Below are positions 12,741-20,738 of a DNA stretch of 64,000 nt, one piece after another. How positions within the stretch are numbered: the first letter of the stretch is position 1; each line of letters begins with the position of its first letter. Under the pieces are notes generated by a model. That model ran no database searches. It saw nothing but the letters and a program-made list of their open reading frames with translations, and was not told the DNA's origin. The translations under genes and the position numbers were made by a program. Source of the DNA: CAIMFV01 sp040757715 (lineage in GTDB: Bacteria > Pseudomonadota > Alphaproteobacteria > Caulobacterales > Caulobacteraceae); the NCBI GenBank assembly GCA_040757715.1, contig JBFLWS010000003.1, forward strand, positions 62,001 through 126,000, written 5' to 3'.

Positions 12741-13094
12741 ATGAAAAAGCTGAAGACCAATTTCGACGACCGCATCGCCGCGTCCAAAGAAGCCAAGCAA
12801 GCCCTCCTCGCCAAGTTCAAACCCAAGCCCGCCGTCCAGGCCGAAGTCTTCGTGACTCGCGAGGAAGAAAAGGCTCAGGAGCGCGAGCGCGTGCGCCTCG
12901 AGCGCGCCGAGGCCAAGGAGGCCGCCCGCCTCGCCGCCGAGGAGGCCGCCGCCGCCCAGGTGCTGTCCGCCGAGGAGGAAGAGCGCCTCGCCCTGCAGGC
13001 CAAGCGCGAAGAGCGCAAGCTGCGCAAGCAGTTGGAAAAGGCCGAGGCCCGAGCCAAGAAGGAAGGCCGCCAGGCCATGCGCCAGGTGGCCTGA
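12741..13094 (+). CDS. DUF6481-like highly charged coiled-coil protein
   Basis: 117 residues from the ATG at 12741 (MKKLKTNFDDRIAASKEAKQ). After residue 40 it is almost entirely Glu, Lys, Arg and Ala in long runs that would form one extended helix or coiled coil. The N-terminal pattern and the basic, alanine-rich tail match the small DUF6481 family as I remember it. There is no signal peptide, membrane segment or catalytic motif. An in-frame ATG at 12675 would add residues unlike the rest. Function unknown; a nucleic-acid or ribosome association is only a guess from the charge. Confidence 0.75.
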   Translation: MKKLKTNFDDRIAASKEAKQALLAKFKPKPAVQAEVFVTREEEKAQERERVRLERAEAKEAARLAAEEAAAAQVLSAEEEERLALQAKREERKLRKQLEKAEARAKKEGRQAMRQVA

Positions 13095-13122
13095 GGGCCA
13101 TCGGCTGGTGTGCTGGATTGAA

Positions 13123-13150
13123 CGGGCGGGCGCCGCAATGGCCCCGCCCG
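13123..13150. terminator. stem-loop between convergent genes
   Basis: CGGGCGGG at 13123-13130 pairs perfectly with CCCGCCCG at 13143-13150 across a 12-base loop. It lies between the DUF6481-like gene and the converging PEBP gene, so it could end transcription from both sides. No clear T-run follows, so this is an inferred terminator. Confidence 0.5.
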
Positions 13151-13157
13151 CACTGCG

Positions 13158-13748
13158 TTAGCGCCCCTCTTTGATCTCGTAGGTTCCCACCAGTTCGCCA
13201 GAGGCGATGGTGCAGCCCTTCATGGCCTGCACCAGCTCGTCCACGCTCGCCCCGGCGTCGAAGGGCAGGGCCCGGTTCAGGGCGAACAGCTGGAAGTGAT
13301 AGTGGTGAACCCCGTGGCCGGCGGGGGGCTTCATGCCGTACCAGCCGTGGCCGCCGAGGCTGTTCCTGCCCTGGATCGCCCCGTTCAGCTCCGGCGGATG
13401 GTTTCCCACCGGCAGATGCCGCGGCAGGCTGTCGGCCGTGCCGGGGATGTTCCACACCAGCCAGTGCACGAACGGCTTGTCCATGGGCGCGTCGGGGTCT
13501 TCCACGATCAGGCAATAGGTCTCGGCCTCCAGCACATTGGTCCAGGTAAGGGGCGGGGAGACGTTGTCATGGTCGGCCGCGTATTGCGCATCAAGCTTGC
13601 CGTCAGCCAGCACCGCTGGCGAGAACACCGGAATGCTCGTCGCCTCATAGGGCTTCACCCGCAAGATGGCGATGGCCTTGCCCGAATGCTCCGGGTGGTG
13701 CGCGGGGTCGTGGTGATGATGCGAAGAATGCGGATTGTGGTGGGGCAT
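13158..13748 (-). CDS. YbhB/YbcL-type PEBP-family protein with histidine-rich N-terminus
   Basis: 196 residues. From about residue 28 the protein is a phosphatidylethanolamine-binding-like (Raf-kinase-inhibitor-like) domain: LTWTNVLEAETYCLIVEDPDAP carries the conserved D-P-D-A-P, followed by HWLVWNIP and GWYGMKPPAGHGVHHYHFQL. The first 22 residues contain ten histidines (H3, H4, H7, H10-H13, H17, H18, H21), with no hydrophobic signal sequence. Such a head could bind Zn, Ni or Cu. The role of bacterial YbhB proteins is poorly known. The gene converges on the DUF6481-like gene. Confidence 0.9.
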   Translation of the reverse strand: MPHHNPHSSHHHHDPAHHPEHSGKAIAILRVKPYEATSIPVFSPAVLADGKLDAQYAADHDNVSPPLTWTNVLEAETYCLIVEDPDAPMDKPFVHWLVWNIPGTADSLPRHLPVGNHPPELNGAIQGRNSLGGHGWYGMKPPAGHGVHHYHFQLFALNRALPFDAGASVDELVQAMKGCTIASGELVGTYEIKEGR

Positions 13749-13821
13749 GACGGCCTCCTGATGGGTCAGGGATTTTGCCCCCCAAGGGGCGCCCGACCCG
13801 CGCCGCCGTCATTGATTGGAA

Positions 13822-14448
13822 TCAGCCGCCCCAGCGATAGTTGAAGCTGACGCTCATCCGCTCCTGGCGGCCCTGGTTGGCCATGACCTCGTGCCGCAGC
13901 CAACTCTCCCACATGAAAATGGTTCCGGGTGCGGGCTTCAAATAGACAAAGGGCTGCAGGATCTCCGGTGCTTCCGGCGTGCGGGTGGGGGCGGCCATCA
14001 TCATGGACAGGCGCGGATCCTCCAGCTTCAGCGCCCCGGCGCCAGGCGGCGTACGCACATAGATGGTGCCGGAAATGACGCTGTGCGGGTGGATGTGGCT
14101 GGTGTGGGTGCCGCCCGGCTTCAGCACGTTGATCCACAGGCTGTCGAGCTTCAGCTTCTTGCCGCCGAGATCGAAGCCGAGGGTCTTGGCGAAGGCCGCC
14201 ACGCGCTTGTCGAGCTTGCCCTTCAAGGTTTCGAACACCGTGGCCCGCTGCGGCAGATCATCCAGCGAGGCGTAGGAGGTGTAGCCGGGATAGGCGTTTT
14301 CCTTGCACCAGCCGTGGCCGGCTGTGTCCTCCTCCGCGATGAAACAGCAGGCCTGATCCAGCTCTGCCAGGAAGGTCTGGAAGCCCTTCTCCTCGGCGAT
14401 GGAGGATTGATAGACCTGGGTGGCGAAGAGGGTGCGGATGTCGCTCAT
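13822..14448 (-). CDS. TIGR02466-like 2OG-Fe(II) oxygenase family protein
   Basis: 208 residues. The region about 110-200 has the double-stranded beta-helix pattern of non-haem iron dioxygenases: HTSHIHPHSVISGTIYVRTP, then KLEDPR, and later FMWESWLRHEVMANQ with a distal His, ending ERMSVSFNYRW. This matches the uncharacterised TIGR02466 family, related to prolyl-4-hydroxylase-like proteins and often encoded in proteobacterial and phage genomes. The expected chemistry is iron- and 2-oxoglutarate-dependent hydroxylation; the substrate is unknown. No signal peptide. Confidence 0.85.
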   Translation of the reverse strand: MSDIRTLFATQVYQSSIAEEKGFQTFLAELDQACCFIAEEDTAGHGWCKENAYPGYTSYASLDDLPQRATVFETLKGKLDKRVAAFAKTLGFDLGGKKLKLDSLWINVLKPGGTHTSHIHPHSVISGTIYVRTPPGAGALKLEDPRLSMMMAAPTRTPEAPEILQPFVYLKPAPGTIFMWESWLRHEVMANQGRQERMSVSFNYRWGG

Positions 14449-14505
14449 GCCGCGCCGTTAGCGCTGCGCGGGCGCCAAGTCAAAAGCGCGGATCAAATTA
14501 TGGCG

Positions 14506-14534
14506 TTGACGGGCTCAGTGAAATACTACTAATA
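14506..14534 (+). promoter_or_regulatory. predicted sigma-70 promoter for the orphan nuclease
   Basis: TTGACG at 14506-14511 is followed after 17 bases by CTAATA (14529-14534), or after 18 by TAATAA. It reads toward the nuclease gene at 14621. The surroundings are unusually A+T-rich for this chromosome. Inferred from sequence alone. Confidence 0.45.
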
Positions 14535-14543
14535 ATAGTATTT
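14521..14543. promoter_or_regulatory. inverted repeat overlapping the -10 region, operator candidate
   Basis: AAATACTA (14521-14528) and TAGTATTT (14536-14543) are a perfect 8-bp inverted repeat with a 7-bp spacer. The dyad sits across the predicted -10 element of the nuclease promoter, where a bound repressor would block RNA polymerase. The binding protein is not known. Confidence 0.5.
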
Positions 14544-14620
14544 ACTGCCATGAATTATTCTTCTCACGTTGGGCGAACAATCCCCGACGTTGATGCGCCT
14601 CGATATTTCCAATCCAGCCA

Positions 14621-15037
14621 ATGGCTCCTCCGCGCCGCGCTCTGGTCGAACTTCACTTCGGTCAGCTCCCCGTCGAGAGAATCAATCGAACGCTTGATCT
14701 TGAGCTTGAGCCTGGCGAGGTGATTTTCACGCGGTCCGCGCAGGCTCATGCTGAGCGCCATCACCCGCAAGATTTTCCAAAATGCCTGCCTTATGTCGGC
14801 CTCATCACGCAGTCGCCGCAATTTGTCGGCGATGATTTTCGCAACGCTGGCAAGATCGAGTTGATTTCACGAATCCCATCACTGGGCGGCGGCGTGCTTG
14901 TGGCGGTGACGGTGGAGCGCGATCGTCACGGTCGATATCACGTGGCGTCCGTCTATCCGGTGAGCGAGGCCAAGATTCAAAATCGCCGACGCCAAGGATA
15001 TTTGAAGCCGCTTCAGGGCGGAGAGCGCTCAATATGA
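14621..15037 (+). CDS. toxin-like nuclease domain protein (barnase/EndoU/ColicinE5/RelE-like, PBECR3-like)
   Basis: 138 residues, with the only usable ATG at 14621 (a stop at 14591 closes the frame upstream). The pattern resembles the PBECR-type nuclease domains found at the ends of phage polyvalent and polymorphic toxin proteins: HFGQLPVERINRTLDLELEP, then AQAHAERHHPQDFPKCLPYV, then GGGVLVAVTVERDR, RYHVASVYPVSEAKI and NRRRQGYLK. The His/Arg-rich positions are candidates for the active site. It stands alone, without an adjacent antitoxin on the same strand, behind its own promoter with an operator-like dyad and before a perfect terminator stem. Base composition looks lower in G+C than the neighbours. 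Family assignment is from remembered patterns and is not certain. Confidence 0.6.
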   Translation: MAPPRRALVELHFGQLPVERINRTLDLELEPGEVIFTRSAQAHAERHHPQDFPKCLPYVGLITQSPQFVGDDFRNAGKIELISRIPSLGGGVLVAVTVERDRHGRYHVASVYPVSEAKIQNRRRQGYLKPLQGGERSI

Positions 15038-15065
15038 CGAAGGCCCCGATGGTTCGGGGCCTTCG
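15038..15065 (+). terminator. 12-bp stem terminator after the nuclease gene
   Basis: CGAAGGCCCCGA (15038-15049) and TCGGGGCCTTCG (15054-15065) form a perfect 12-bp stem with a TGGT loop. It begins one base after the nuclease stop codon. No T-run follows, so termination may need Rho or may be partial. Confidence 0.6.
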
Positions 15066-15283
15066 AGATCGCACTACTTGCGGCAGGATCCCCGGTTTTC
15101 AGTCGAGCGCCTGGGCGGTCGAACTCCTGCATCTCTTCGGCTTTCGCCTACTTTACCGCCTCCGAAAGTCGGACGCGGTGCGTGAGGAGGGCGTTCTCAC
15201 CTCACAAGCGACGTGCGCGGAACGAATATAAGTCCTTTGCGCCAACCGTTCAATGTCGGCGAATCGTCGGCTACCATAAGGCC

Positions 15284-16150
15284 ATGCTCGATACTCAAGC
15301 CCGATCCGACGCAACCCCGACGATCCCGGCCCCCCACCCGGAATTCGCCTATCTTGAGCTCATGCGCGAGATCTTGGAGACCGGCGTGCCGCGCACTGAC
15401 CGCACCGGCGTCGGGACCATCGGCCTGTTCGGGCGGCAGATCCGCTTCGACCTCGCCGAGGGCTTTCCGCTCCTCACCACCAAGAAGGTGCACTTCAAGT
15501 CGGTGGCGCTGGAGCTCTTATGGTTCCTGCGCGGCGACACCAATGTGCGCTGGCTGCAGGAGCGCGGGGTGAGCATCTGGGACGAGTGGGCCAATGAGGA
15601 GGGCGAACTCGGCCCCGTCTATGGCAAGCAGTGGCGCTCTTGGGCCGCACCCGATGGCCGCAGCATCGACCAGATGGCGCGGCTGATGGCGGCCTTGCGG
15701 GCCAATCCCTTCAGCCGTCGCCACGTGGTCTCGGCCTGGAACCCGGCGGAGGTGGACGACATGGCCCTGCCGCCCTGCCACTGCCTGTTCCAGTTCTATG
15801 TGACGCCGGATGCGCAGGGGCGGCCCGATCGCCTGTCGTGCCAGCTCTATCAGCGCTCGGCGGACTATTTCCTCGGCGTGCCGTTCAACATCGCCAGCTA
15901 CGCCCTCCTCACCGCCATGATGGCCAAGGCGCTTGGTCTCAAGGCGGGCGAGTTCGTGCATGCGTTCGGCGACGTGCACCTCTATTCCAACCACCTGGAT
16001 CAGGCGCGGCTGCAGCTTACGCGCACGCCCAAGCCCTGGCCCCGCCTCGCCCTCGCTGACAAGACCGACCTGTTCGCCTTCGAGTACGAGGATCTCTGCC
16101 TGGAGGGCTATGATCCCCATCCGGCCATCAAGGCCGAGGTGGCGGTTTGA
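15284..16150 (+). CDS. thyA: ThyA, thymidylate synthase
   Basis: 288 residues from the ATG at 15284; longer upstream frames begin in non-homologous sequence. It methylates dUMP to dTMP with methylene-THF. The motifs DRTGVGTIGLFGRQIRFDL, the catalytic cysteine in ALPPCHCLFQFYV, the dUMP-binding CQLYQRSADYFLGVPFNIASY and HAFGDVHLYSNHLDQ are intact. It carries about 22 residues before the usual first helix (EFAYLELMREIL). The stop overlaps the TTG start of folA, so dihydrofolate made here is recycled by the next gene product. Confidence 0.97.
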   Translation: MLDTQARSDATPTIPAPHPEFAYLELMREILETGVPRTDRTGVGTIGLFGRQIRFDLAEGFPLLTTKKVHFKSVALELLWFLRGDTNVRWLQERGVSIWDEWANEEGELGPVYGKQWRSWAAPDGRSIDQMARLMAALRANPFSRRHVVSAWNPAEVDDMALPPCHCLFQFYVTPDAQGRPDRLSCQLYQRSADYFLGVPFNIASYALLTAMMAKALGLKAGEFVHAFGDVHLYSNHLDQARLQLTRTPKPWPRLALADKTDLFAFEYEDLCLEGYDPHPAIKAEVAV

Positions 16151-16665
16151 GCCGCCCGCTCCCCATCGCCTTGGTGGCGGCTCGGTCTCGCAACGGCGTC
16201 ATCGGTCGCGACGGCGCCTTGCCCTGGCGGCTGAAGTCGGACCTCGCCCTCTTCAAGGCGACGACCCTGGGCAAGCCGGTGATCATGGGCCGCAAGACCT
16301 GGGAAAGCCTGCCGAAGAAGCCCCTGCCGGGGCGCCTGAACATCGTCCTGACGCGGGATCTCTCGTTCGAGCCTAAGGGCGCCGTCGCCGTGCAAAGCCT
16401 CGCCGAGGCCGTGGCCATGGCCCGCGAACAGGCGGAGGAGGACGGGGCGGAGGAGGTCTGCGTCATCGGCGGGGCCGAGCTCTACGCCCTCGCGATCCCT
16501 AAGGCCGCCCGGCTCTACCTCACCGAGGTGGACCTCGACATCGACGGCGACGCGCATTTTCCGGCCTTCGACGAGGCCGCCTGGCGCGAAACGCGCGCTG
16601 AGGCGCACTCGGCGGGGGAGGGGGACGACCATCCGTTTCGGTTTCGGGTGCTGGAGCGCCGCTAA
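16147..16665 (+). CDS. folA: FolA, dihydrofolate reductase
   Basis: 172 residues from a TTG that overlaps the thyA stop (TTGA). It reduces dihydrofolate to tetrahydrofolate with NADPH. The motifs IALVAARSRNGVIGRDGALPW, the acidic catalytic residue in LKSDLALFK, the NADPH loop IMGRKTWESLP, and CVIGGAELYALAIP are normal. thyA-folA is a common operon because thymidylate synthesis consumes THF. The TTG start is the only one that keeps the conserved N-terminal strand. Confidence 0.95.
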   Translation: MSRPLPIALVAARSRNGVIGRDGALPWRLKSDLALFKATTLGKPVIMGRKTWESLPKKPLPGRLNIVLTRDLSFEPKGAVAVQSLAEAVAMAREQAEEDGAEEVCVIGGAELYALAIPKAARLYLTEVDLDIDGDAHFPAFDEAAWRETRAEAHSAGEGDDHPFRFRVLERR

Positions 16666-16753
16666 GCCCCTGGCGCGTTTGCTGAACCGCGTCCTATAGT
16701 TTCCTGAACAGCGCTCACTTGAGCCAAACCAGAGCGTTCCCAGGGAGACGTCC

Positions 16754-17674
16754 ATGTCGCAACTCGAACTCACCCTCGTGGCCGAAGGGCTGCAATTCCC
16801 CGAAGGCCCCATCGCCATGGCCGACGGCTCGGTGGTGCTGGTGGAGATCGAGCGCGGGACCCTCACCCGGGTGGCGCCGGATGGAACCCAGAGCATCATC
16901 GCCAAGGTGGGCGGCGGACCCAACGGCGCGGCCATCGGCCCGGACGGCGCGGTCTATCTGTGCAACAACGGCGGCTCCTTCACCTATTTCCAGATGGAGG
17001 GGATCAATGTGCCAGGGCCGACCCCGTCGGACCACAAGGGCGGCTCGATCCAGCGGGTGGACCCGAAGACCGGCGAGGTGAAGACCCTCTACACCCATTG
17101 CGGAACTCGCCGGCTGAACGGGCCCAACGATCTCGTGTTCGACAAGCAGGGCGGGCTCTGGTTCACCGACCACGGCACCAGCCTGCCAGAATACCGCACC
17201 CACGGCGGCCTGTTCTATTGCCAGCCGGACGGCTCCTCCATCACCTGCGTGCGCGATCACCTGATCAGCCCCAACGGCGTCGGCCTCTCCCCCGATGAGA
17301 CGGTGGTCTATGTGGCCGACACCCACACCGGGCGGCTGTGGGCCTTCGACATCCTCTCGCAGGGCGTGGTGGCCGAGCCCACGCTGGGCCAGCCGGGGCG
17401 GGTGATCTGCACCCTGCCGGGCTATCAGCTCTTGGACAGCCTGGCGGTGGAGGCCGGCGGCAAGGTGTGCGTGGCCACCATCCTCAACGGCGGGATCACC
17501 GCCTTCGACCCGGACGGCTCGGTGGAGCATTTCGCCGTGCCCGACCTCATCGTCACCAATATCTGCTTCGGCGGGGCGGACATGCGCGACGCCTGGATCA
17601 CCGCCTCGGGCACGGGCAAGCTCTACAAGACCCGCTGGCCGCGGCCGGGCCTGAAGCTGAACTTCAACGGGTGA
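16754..17674 (+). CDS. SMP-30/gluconolactonase/LRE-family lactonase-type protein
   Basis: 306 residues forming a six-bladed propeller: EGLQFPEGPIAMADGSVVLV carries the family's first metal-binding Glu. RRLNGPNDLVFDKQGGLWF supplies the Asn, and VGLSPDETVVYVADTHTGRL the Asp of the divalent-metal site. There is no signal peptide. Relatives hydrolyse sugar lactones or related esters. Neighbours give no sugar pathway, so the substrate is open. GGGAGA precedes the ATG. Confidence 0.88.
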   Translation: MSQLELTLVAEGLQFPEGPIAMADGSVVLVEIERGTLTRVAPDGTQSIIAKVGGGPNGAAIGPDGAVYLCNNGGSFTYFQMEGINVPGPTPSDHKGGSIQRVDPKTGEVKTLYTHCGTRRLNGPNDLVFDKQGGLWFTDHGTSLPEYRTHGGLFYCQPDGSSITCVRDHLISPNGVGLSPDETVVYVADTHTGRLWAFDILSQGVVAEPTLGQPGRVICTLPGYQLLDSLAVEAGGKVCVATILNGGITAFDPDGSVEHFAVPDLIVTNICFGGADMRDAWITASGTGKLYKTRWPRPGLKLNFNG

Positions 17675-17750
17675 CGGGGGGCGGTCTGCGACGTTCTAGC
17701 TGTTGATGTGGCCGGCTATTGGCCGTACATTCTTCATCAGGAGCATCGCC

Positions 17751-18053
17751 ATGTCCCACATCGCATCCCGAACCACAGGTGGGCGCGCCCGAGCTGAGCG
17801 CTTGGAGGCGCGCGTCACCTCAGAGCAGAAGAGTCTGATCGAACGTGCGGCTGCGCTCGAAGGCCGGACCGTCACCGATTTTGTGCTGGCGAGTGTGCAG
17901 GATGCCGCGCGTCGGGCCATTGAGGCGCACAATCAGCTCGCTCTTTCCGTGCGCGACAGCGAGGCCTTTGTCGAGGCGCTGTTGAACCCTAAGCCGGTCA
18001 ATGATCGACTGGCGGAAACCGTGCGCCGCTATCGCGAGCGGACGGGCGTTTGA
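17751..18053 (+). CDS. TacA-like DUF1778 antitoxin
   Basis: 100 residues from the ATG at 17751, with CAGGAG placed well upstream; an in-frame ATG at 17703 is less likely. The segment RLEARVTSEQKSLIERAAALEGRTVTDFVLAS is the ribbon-helix-helix DNA-binding unit of DUF1778 antitoxins. The C-terminal part (ALLNPKPVNDRLAETVRRYRER) is the toxin-neutralising tail. It overlaps the GNAT toxin start. These pairs usually autoregulate, so the promoter should lie in 17675-17750. Confidence 0.9.
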   Translation: MSHIASRTTGGRARAERLEARVTSEQKSLIERAAALEGRTVTDFVLASVQDAARRAIEAHNQLALSVRDSEAFVEALLNPKPVNDRLAETVRRYRERTGV

Positions 18054-18568
18054 CGCCGCCGGGTGAGGGCGACGACGCGCTCCGGGTCGAGCCGCTGTCG
18101 CCAAACCATAACCGATCAAGCTTCGAGAGCGGCGTTGAGCCGTTGGATCGCTATTTCCGAAGCCAGGCGGGTCAAGACGCGCGGAAGAATGTCGCCGCGC
18201 CCTTCGTGCTCGTGCTCCCGGACGGGACCATAGCCGGCTTCTACACACTGGCCGCCACATCAGTGCGGCTGAGCGAACTGCCAGCGTCGACGGCGCGCAA
18301 TCTGCCGCGATACCCGCTTGTCCCGGCGACTTTGCTCGGCCGGTTGGCCGTGGATCGCCGACACCAGGGCAAGGGCTATGGGCGTTTCCTGTTGGCCGAT
18401 GCGCTTTATCGCGCCTGTCAGAGCGAGATCGCCGCCTTTGCGGTGCTGGTCGACGCCAAGGACGCCCACGCCCGCCGCTTCTATGAACGGGAAAGCTTCC
18501 TGCCTTTGCCGGACCAGCCCATGAAGCTGTTCCGGCCGTTGGCGGATATCAGGCCGCTGTTTCGCTGA
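18050..18568 (+). CDS. TacT-like GNAT acetyltransferase toxin
   Basis: 172 residues from a TTG that overlaps the antitoxin stop. The acetyl-CoA loop RLAVDRRHQGKGYGRFLLADAL (Q-x-x-G-x-G) and the C-terminal VLVDAKDAHARRFYERESF are typical of TacT/AtaT-type toxins, which acetylate aminoacyl-tRNA and stop translation. The N-terminal FESGVEPLDRYFRSQAGQD is also characteristic. Toxin and antitoxin are translationally coupled. No other start codon lies in frame nearby, so TTG is kept. Confidence 0.9.
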   Translation: MTPPGEGDDALRVEPLSPNHNRSSFESGVEPLDRYFRSQAGQDARKNVAAPFVLVLPDGTIAGFYTLAATSVRLSELPASTARNLPRYPLVPATLLGRLAVDRRHQGKGYGRFLLADALYRACQSEIAAFAVLVDAKDAHARRFYERESFLPLPDQPMKLFRPLADIRPLFR

Positions 18569-18578
18569 ACGCGCCGCC

Positions 18579-19676
<1,098 letters not shown>

Positions 19677-20026
19677 GGCGCGCTTTCGAACTTATCGATG
19701 ATTAGATAAGCCTTCTGTCACAGCATCGGCGACCGAAGCCAGCCAGAAATTCTGAGCGTTTCCGTGCAGGTCAGTCTGCGCATCAGGCCAGCGCGCCAGG
19801 CCAGATCGAGTCGGGCCAGATCGAGTCGGGCGTGGCGAACGGTCCTCGTCAGCGGTTGCGTTGCATCGGTTCGCGGCGTGATCGCGCGTTTTCGAATTGC
19901 AGGGGCGCAATCCACAGTCCTGAACAATTGCTCCCCAATATACGCAGGATTGATGCGTATCCGGATCGACGAATATCCGGCGCTTCGCTATTGTTCCGTC
20001 ATGTTCATCAATCGGGATCAGGCGCC
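19677..20026. other. 350-bp gap upstream of hdaA
   Basis: No convincing gene is seen between the Old Yellow Enzyme gene and hdaA, which are divergent. The gap holds a 15-bp tandem duplication at 19801-19830 with two GAGTC sites, and a somewhat A+T-richer segment near 19910-20010 that probably contains the hdaA promoter. A short frame starting at the ATG at 20001 soon ends and looks spurious. Confidence 0.5.
19801..19830. repeat. 2 x 15-bp tandem repeat with GANTC sites
   Basis: CCAGATCGAGTCGGG occurs twice in direct succession. Each copy contains GAGTC (19808-19812 and 19823-19827), the GANTC target of the CcrM methyltransferase. The array sits in the presumed regulatory region of hdaA. It shares GAGTCGGG with the array before hisB. 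Confidence 0.7.
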
Positions 20027-20710
20027 TTGGGCGAGCAGCTGCGATTAAGGCTCGACCGACCGCAAACCCTGCGGCGGGAGGACTTTATTCTTTCGCCCAC
20101 CAATGCGTCAGCCATGGCCATCCTAGACTCGTGGCCCATGTGGCCCGGCGGCGCCCTGGCTCTGGTGGGCCCGGCGGGCACGGGAAAGTCCCATCTAGCC
20201 ATGGATTGGGCCAACCGGGTGGGCGCGCGCGTGGTGCGCGGCTCAGGCGTGACCGCGCCCCTGATCGAGTTCGACGGCGGTCCGGTGCTGGTGGACGACG
20301 CCGACCGCCTGGGCGACGACGAAACGCTCTTTCACCTGATCAATATGGCGGCGCGGCCGGGCGGCGGGCTTTTGCTCACCAGCCGGCTCGCCCCGAAATT
20401 CTGGCTTGCCGAGCTGCCGGACCTGCGTTCGCGGCTCAATGCGCTGCCGGTGGCCGAGCTCGACGAGCCCGATGACCTCGTATTGCAGGGCGTGCTGAAG
20501 AAATTCTTCCGTGAGCTGAGTATTCGACCTTCGGAGGAGCTCATTTCCTATCTTCTTCGCCGTATCGAACGTTCGGTGCCCAAGGCGAAGGAGGTGGTGT
20601 CTCGGCTCGACGTTTTAGCCGACCAGGAGCGTCGACCAGTGACCCGCGCCCTCGCCCGCCACATGCTCGGGGCGGAGCTGGACGCCGCCGATCTGCTGGA
20701 CGGATTATGA
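20027..20710 (+). CDS. hdaA: HdaA, DnaA-related replication regulator
   Basis: 227 residues from a TTG at 20027. I chose it because homologues, as I recall, begin a few residues before the QLRLRLDRP segment. The AAA+ domain has Walker A (GPAGTGKSHLAMDW), Walker B (GGPVLVDDADRL) and the DnaA-like lid that ends NALPVAELDEPDD. The DnaA DNA-binding domain is absent. In Caulobacter, HdaA with the sliding clamp promotes DnaA-ATP hydrolysis and prevents over-initiation. The ATG-started frames upstream add unrelated sequence. ppk follows after a 28-bp gap and ppx overlaps ppk. Confidence 0.85.
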   Translation: MGEQLRLRLDRPQTLRREDFILSPTNASAMAILDSWPMWPGGALALVGPAGTGKSHLAMDWANRVGARVVRGSGVTAPLIEFDGGPVLVDDADRLGDDETLFHLINMAARPGGGLLLTSRLAPKFWLAELPDLRSRLNALPVAELDEPDDLVLQGVLKKFFRELSIRPSEELISYLLRRIERSVPKAKEVVSRLDVLADQERRPVTRALARHMLGAELDAADLLDGL

Positions 20711-20738
20711 CAGCGACGCGCTTGCAGCCGTTCGCCGC

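Noticed and set aside
14551..14724. Short plus-strand frame (MNYSSHVGRTIPDVDAP...) before and overlapping the nuclease
   Set aside because: Considered as a frameshifted N-terminus or an antitoxin. It ends after 57 codons, overlaps the homologous part of the nuclease in another frame, and shows no domain.
14564..14821. 85-codon minus-strand frame opposite the nuclease
   Set aside because: Could have been an antisense antitoxin, but it has no ribosome site or recognisable motif and fits an antisense shadow.
15034..15231. 65-codon plus-strand frame after the nuclease
   Set aside because: Its first third is the terminator stem-loop and the rest has no motif.
19764..20048. 94-codon plus-strand frame across the hdaA upstream region
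   Set aside because: It contains the tandem repeat, has no homology and ends inside hdaA.
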